Shown in pieces: positions 60,125 to 64,000 of a DNA stretch of 64,000 nucleotides. The translations under genes were made by a program, and so were the position numbers. The DNA is from Gossypium raimondii (Eukaryota > Streptophyta > Magnoliopsida > Malvales > Malvaceae): contig NC_068567.1 of NCBI RefSeq assembly GCF_025698545.1, forward strand, positions 61,249,205-61,313,204. The letters are read 5' to 3'. Each line of letters begins with the position of its first letter. Within the stretch, counting starts at the first letter, position 1. The notes under the pieces were generated by a model, which was not told the DNA's origin, searched no databases, and saw nothing but the letters and a program-made list of their open reading frames with translations.

Positions 60125-60620
60125 AGTTGATTACACCGACATCCCTAAACTATGACTCTCATTTTAAGTTTGTCCTCAAACTTTAAAACATTTTAATTAC
60201 ATCCTCAAACTATCGATCTTGTATCAATAAGGTCCTTCCGTTACTAAATTAGTTAATTTAACTATTAAATGATATGTAAAATCTTATGTGACATAAGTTA
60301 AAATGAAAAGTTTAAAGAAAACTAAAATATTGTCGCATAACTTTTAAAATTAAAAATAAAGTAAAATAAAAAAAGAAGAAAGTGAATGATAGTTTCAGTA
60401 AAATTTTAAAAACCTCAAAACTAATATTTTTACAACATTCATTTTTCTTTAAAGTTTTCATTTTCAATTATGTCACTTAATAGTTAAATGAACTATTTTA
60501 GTAACAAAAGGACCTTATTAATATAAGATCAATAGCTTAAAGATGTAAATAGAATATTTTAAATTTTAAAGATCAATTTAGAATGAGTGTCATAATTTAG
60601 GATGTTTTGTAATTAACTCT
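60125..60620. mobile_element. Foldback MITE-like element
   Basis: Left arm 'agttgattacaccgacatccctaaactatgac'-like; right arm, on the other strand, 'agagttaattacaaaacatcctaaattatgac'. Inner paired phrases include 'atcaataaggtccttccgttact' and its inverse near 60500-60530. Roughly 500 bp with an A-rich centre. Confidence 0.75.
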
Positions 60621-61206
60621 TTTGTAATTCAAATAAGTTTAAATTTAGATTATTTCGAATCCGAGATCAAGTTAGATGAAACTAGATTTCAAGTCATCTT
60701 ATTAAAATTTCAAAGTTGTATCAGAATTAATAGATTTAAGGGTACCAATCTACTATTCTTCATTTCTTCTTTACATTGACTCGTTTATTGGAAAACGTTC
60801 GTTTCATGTATTTATATTTTTATCACCTGACATATTTTTCAGGACATCCAAATAAATTAATAAATTAAGCCACTTAAATCTAAGGAAAATAAATTGAAGA
60901 AATCTTTGTCAATATAAAATAAATAAACCGAATAGATCAATTTATTTAAGAACAATTGAAAAGAAAATTGAAGTTCCAATTACAACATACTATAAATAGT
61001 TGCAAAAAGCTCATTGAAAGAGAATAAAATTTGTTTTTTTAAAAAAAAAATTAAACTGAAGGAATAAAAAAAATAATGATGTGTCATAAATTGATCAAAG
61101 GGTAGAGAAAGAGATCAAAAGCACTGTCCAAAGAAAGAAAAGAATTGACGTAAAAATTAGAAGAACAAAAAGGCTAAAAATTGTGGATTTTAAATTTTAG
61201 TCTTAC

Positions 61207-63657
61207 TTATGCTCCTGAGTGAGAGACTGGACTAGTTTCAAATTGGCCATTCTTATATACATGGATATACTGTTGTGGCAATGGATGCTCCGCCTATCAC
61301 AACAAACATGGTTAAGCCATCATCCATTTCTTGGTAAAGAAATATATAAACCAACATGTCATTGAAAAGCATGCTTGACATAAATAATAATGGAAACATA
61401 AGAAGCATATAATCATGGAATAATGCAGGTCGAAATTTGTTTTTATCCCTTTACAATACTTTAATTTAATATTTAGTCCCCTACTTTAATTCAGTATAAT
61501 TTAATCTTTTTACTAACGTTATTAGTTAATTTTTTAACTATTTCGATTAAAATGCTGATATGAATTTTTATAATAAAAAATATCTTTGAACATTGGAAAA
61601 GCTTGTGTTAGTATGCTGAGTTGGAAGAGATTTTTTTAATGAGAAATTGAAATCAACATTTTAACTATTATAGTTAATAGTATTAACCATTTAAATTAAC
61701 TAATGATATTATCAATGAAAGTAATTGTCAAGTCACTCTATCATAGGACGGGATCAAATTAGTCTCTCTATTATTAAATGCTTCAATTTAATTCTTATAC
61801 TATTACAATGAAACAAATAAAGCGAACTTGTAGCATAGCTAACATTTAATGTTAAAAATTTGACATGAAAACTATTTTTTTCATTTGTAGTTTAACTCTA
61901 AACAAAAATTTTATTTGCAAAATCATAAAAAGATTTCAAAATATTAACTCTTTTATCCATAAAAGTCATTTTTAAATAATAAATGTTAACTTTATTGAAA
62001 TTTGGATTTATTTTATTTTTAATAATGCAAGAATAAATTGATCCATTTAATAATAAAGGGACTAATTTAATTCTATTCTTATAATAAAGAGACCTGGCCG
62101 GTATATTCGCTTCATGTTATCGGTCTTTCAATATATATGCAGAATAAACTTTTATTCTATAAGACATGGCAACCAAATCGATATTAACATAGTTCAAGCT
62201 CAACAATCCATAAGTAAAACAAAAGGATTCCAAACAAGAGGAAGGAGAATTAAGGTGATCAATAAAACCTTTAAAGCCAAAAGGTTCAAAAACTTGAAAA
62301 CTTACCCAGTCAGCATCAGAGGTAGCACCGGGTACTAATACATTGATGTCAATTGACTTTGCTGTCGTTATAGCTGCTTCTAAAGAATCTTTGCTCAAGT
62401 ACAACTGAGCTCCGGATGTGTTGTCCACTGAAATTGTTGGAGCCGAACCCTTGAACATCCGCAAAGTAGATAATCATAAGTATAAAAACTGTCGATCACT
62501 AATTACAGCATAGTAATTGGTAGAATTATCAATCAAAGAGCATGGGAAAAGGGCCCCTATACTAATTTATTTACCACAATAACAAGATCAGCATCAGGGA
62601 TGAAGAAGTTACCTGACATTGTGCCTCAACGCCATTGCAATTTACTATCTCAAAAGCGGCCACAACATCCTGCCAATTTAAGTCAAAAGCAGCATAATGA
62701 GTAAATATTATGCTTCTGAAGATATATATGTAAAAAGTAGGTCTTCTCCTACAAACCTTAAATAACACTCCCATCTTAGTGCATTTGTCAAGTGTTATAT
62801 TGTTAACTTTCCCTGCATAATATAACAACAGCGCTAAGTTGTTCACAGAGCCAATGCAAACAACCATACATGTAAACATTCATAGAGATAATAAATTTAC
62901 CCTGAATCTGCAAAACGGAATCCTTGCATCCAAAAACATACACAGATTGTTTGGCATCACAATCATCAATAACTAAGTTCTTGTTTCCTATGTGGTTCTC
63001 AACAGCCCACCTGCCAATATTACACGTAATAGTCAATTAACAAATCAAATACCACAACCACCAAAATAAAAGGTAATACAGAAAATATGCAAACTTACTT
63101 ACGACCCATTTGCAGCTCTAGTTTTGGTGGTGCGACTTTTTTGACAGTAGGGGTAGTAGTAGAGGGTGTAGAACTTGTTTGCTTTTCGCTGGTGCTAACA
63201 ACGCCTGTTCTATCAGTACGGTTCTTCGCCTTCATATCATCAGTAACCTTCCTCAGGCCTAGATATTAAGAGAATCAGATCATATATGCTCAATCATTGA
63301 CATAAAATTTAGACAGGAAAGCAGAAGAGAGAGAGGGGTAAGAGGTTAACTGGCAGTGACATTCCCGGAACTGAGTTCTTGAAAAACAGCTGACATCCCT
63401 TGTTTTGGTTGTGATGAAGAAGCTTTAGAAGGTTCTGAGGTGAAATGAGAAGCAGGTGGAGGACAAGGAGGTGCAGGGGCACCTGATTGTGGAGCTTTGG
63501 ATAGAGCAGCAGATACCTTTACACCAGAAGCATTCCATACTGGTCCAAGAGGATAATGACTTTTGACATAACCTCTCAGACCTGGTAAATACAGCTCCTT
63601 CAATGCTTTTGCCCACTCAACATGGTTTGGATCTTTAGTTTTGTACTCCACAAGAAC
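61207..63657 (-). CDS. CAP1: Cyclase-associated protein (CAP), C-terminal exons; 5' part off window
   Basis: Seven exons visible in reading order: 63657-63351, 63258-63099, 63010-62901, 62812-62757, 62669-62613, 62449-62306, 61293-61207, with matching phases. The N-terminal exons lie beyond position 64000. Visible parts: the end of the helical CAP domain (VLVEYKTKDPNHVEWAKALK, LYLPGLRGYVKSHYPLGP); a Pro-rich segment (APAPPCPPPAS); the WH2-like region (SLRKVTDDMKAKNR); and the beta-helix CARP domain (KNLVIDDCDAKQSVYVFGC, VNNITLDKCTKMGVLF, FEIVNCNGVEAQ, DADWAEHPLPQQY). It ends SPVSHSGA. CAP binds actin monomers and recharges them with ATP. The final 28-residue exon lies 1 kb beyond the previous one, with a foldback element between. 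Confidence 0.93.
61731..62093. mobile_element. Foldback MITE-like element in last CAP intron
   Basis: Left arm 'caaattagtctctctattattaaatg'; right arm, inverted, 'catttaataataaagggactaattt'. About 360 bp, between the last two CAP exons. Just left of it (61424-61700) is another 'tccctttacaatac' / 'tttagtccc' type stretch that may be part of a second element. Confidence 0.65.
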
Positions 63658-64000
63658 CTGATATTTACAATAAATATTTCAATACGAACCAACTAGACAT
63701 TTTGCTCAAATGTATGATCATACGGATTGAATGGACGATGTTACATGAAAAGATAATGTATCAATCACAGCTTACTACAAATTTAAACAGATAAAAGTTT
63801 CTTAGTCTGATAAATTTGTATATATATTGCATATTTTTGCAGTAAAAAGATCAATTGTATCAGAAAGGAGAGGTTTATCTGACCAACGACAACAACATAA
63901 TTGATCGAAAGAAAACTTCCAAATAAATATAAGATTTGGCACTCTTGTTATGCATCCAATGATGTTCCTTAGTTTCAAAGCAATAGATAACATGCATAGT
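63658..64000. other. CAP intron running off the right edge
   Basis: Open splice acceptor at 63658 (cag read on the minus strand) and no further exon before 64000. AT-rich, no repeat recognised. Confidence 0.7.

Larger units (their letters stand above)
54057..61206. other. 7-kb intergenic region, AT-rich, MITE-dense
   Basis: Between the glucanase 5' end and the CAP 3' end. The first kilobase contains the glucanase leader and promoter. Beyond that are a family A MITE (55640-55999), a SINE-like unit (56682-56800), a related foldback pair (57041-57312 and 59361-59670), foldbacks at 58701-59158 and 60125-60620, and a degraded 'ggggcc' repeat at about 58317-58560. A short less AT-rich patch at 59695-59850 matches nothing known to me. 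No gene was recognised. Confidence 0.65.

Overview
This is nuclear DNA from a flowering plant. Genes are split by many GT..AG introns, the noncoding DNA is very AT-rich, and the proteins are standard eudicot families (PPR, SWI3D, RABG3, COPG, AGB1, GH17-X8, CAP). The abundance of short foldback transposons and the overall sequence style suggest Malvaceae, probably cotton (Gossypium); that species call is inference. I assembled gene models by hand from open frames, splice sites and phase. All seven complete multi-exon CDS models sum to a multiple of three.

Layout, left to right. (1) 1-1717 (-): a broken, 5'-truncated duplicate of the PPR gene further right. (2) 2851-8588 (+): a USP-like plus kinase-like protein that lacks the catalytic residues (pseudokinase). 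(3) 9212-14049 (-): an intact nine-exon PPR gene. (4) 16412-21770 (+): SWI3D, a SWI/SNF chromatin-remodelling subunit. (5) 24137-24988 (+): an intronless CAF1-type deadenylase. (6) about 25556-26310: a patchwork of pieces copied from two neighbouring genes, SWI3D and the RAB gene. (7) 28023-30070 (-): a RABG3/Rab7 GTPase. (8) 33204-38621 (+): coatomer gamma. (9) 39910-43375 (-): heterotrimeric G-protein beta subunit. (10) 47280-54056 (-): secreted beta-1,3-glucanase with an X8 domain. (11) 61207-63657 and off the right edge (-): cyclase-associated protein, an actin regulator.

The genes do not form a pathway. They are ordinary housekeeping or regulatory genes. Between and inside them lies a dense layer of foldback elements. 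One family is present in eight copies; two copies have a 9-10 bp target duplication that is exact, which fits Mutator-like MITEs. At least six other foldback sequences differ from it. I found no rRNA, convincing tRNA, CRISPR array or organellar insert.

Most worth following up: the SWI3D/RAB fragment island, the palindromic MITE family sitting in introns of several genes, the PPR segmental duplication with microhomology-type deletions, and the USP-pseudokinase.
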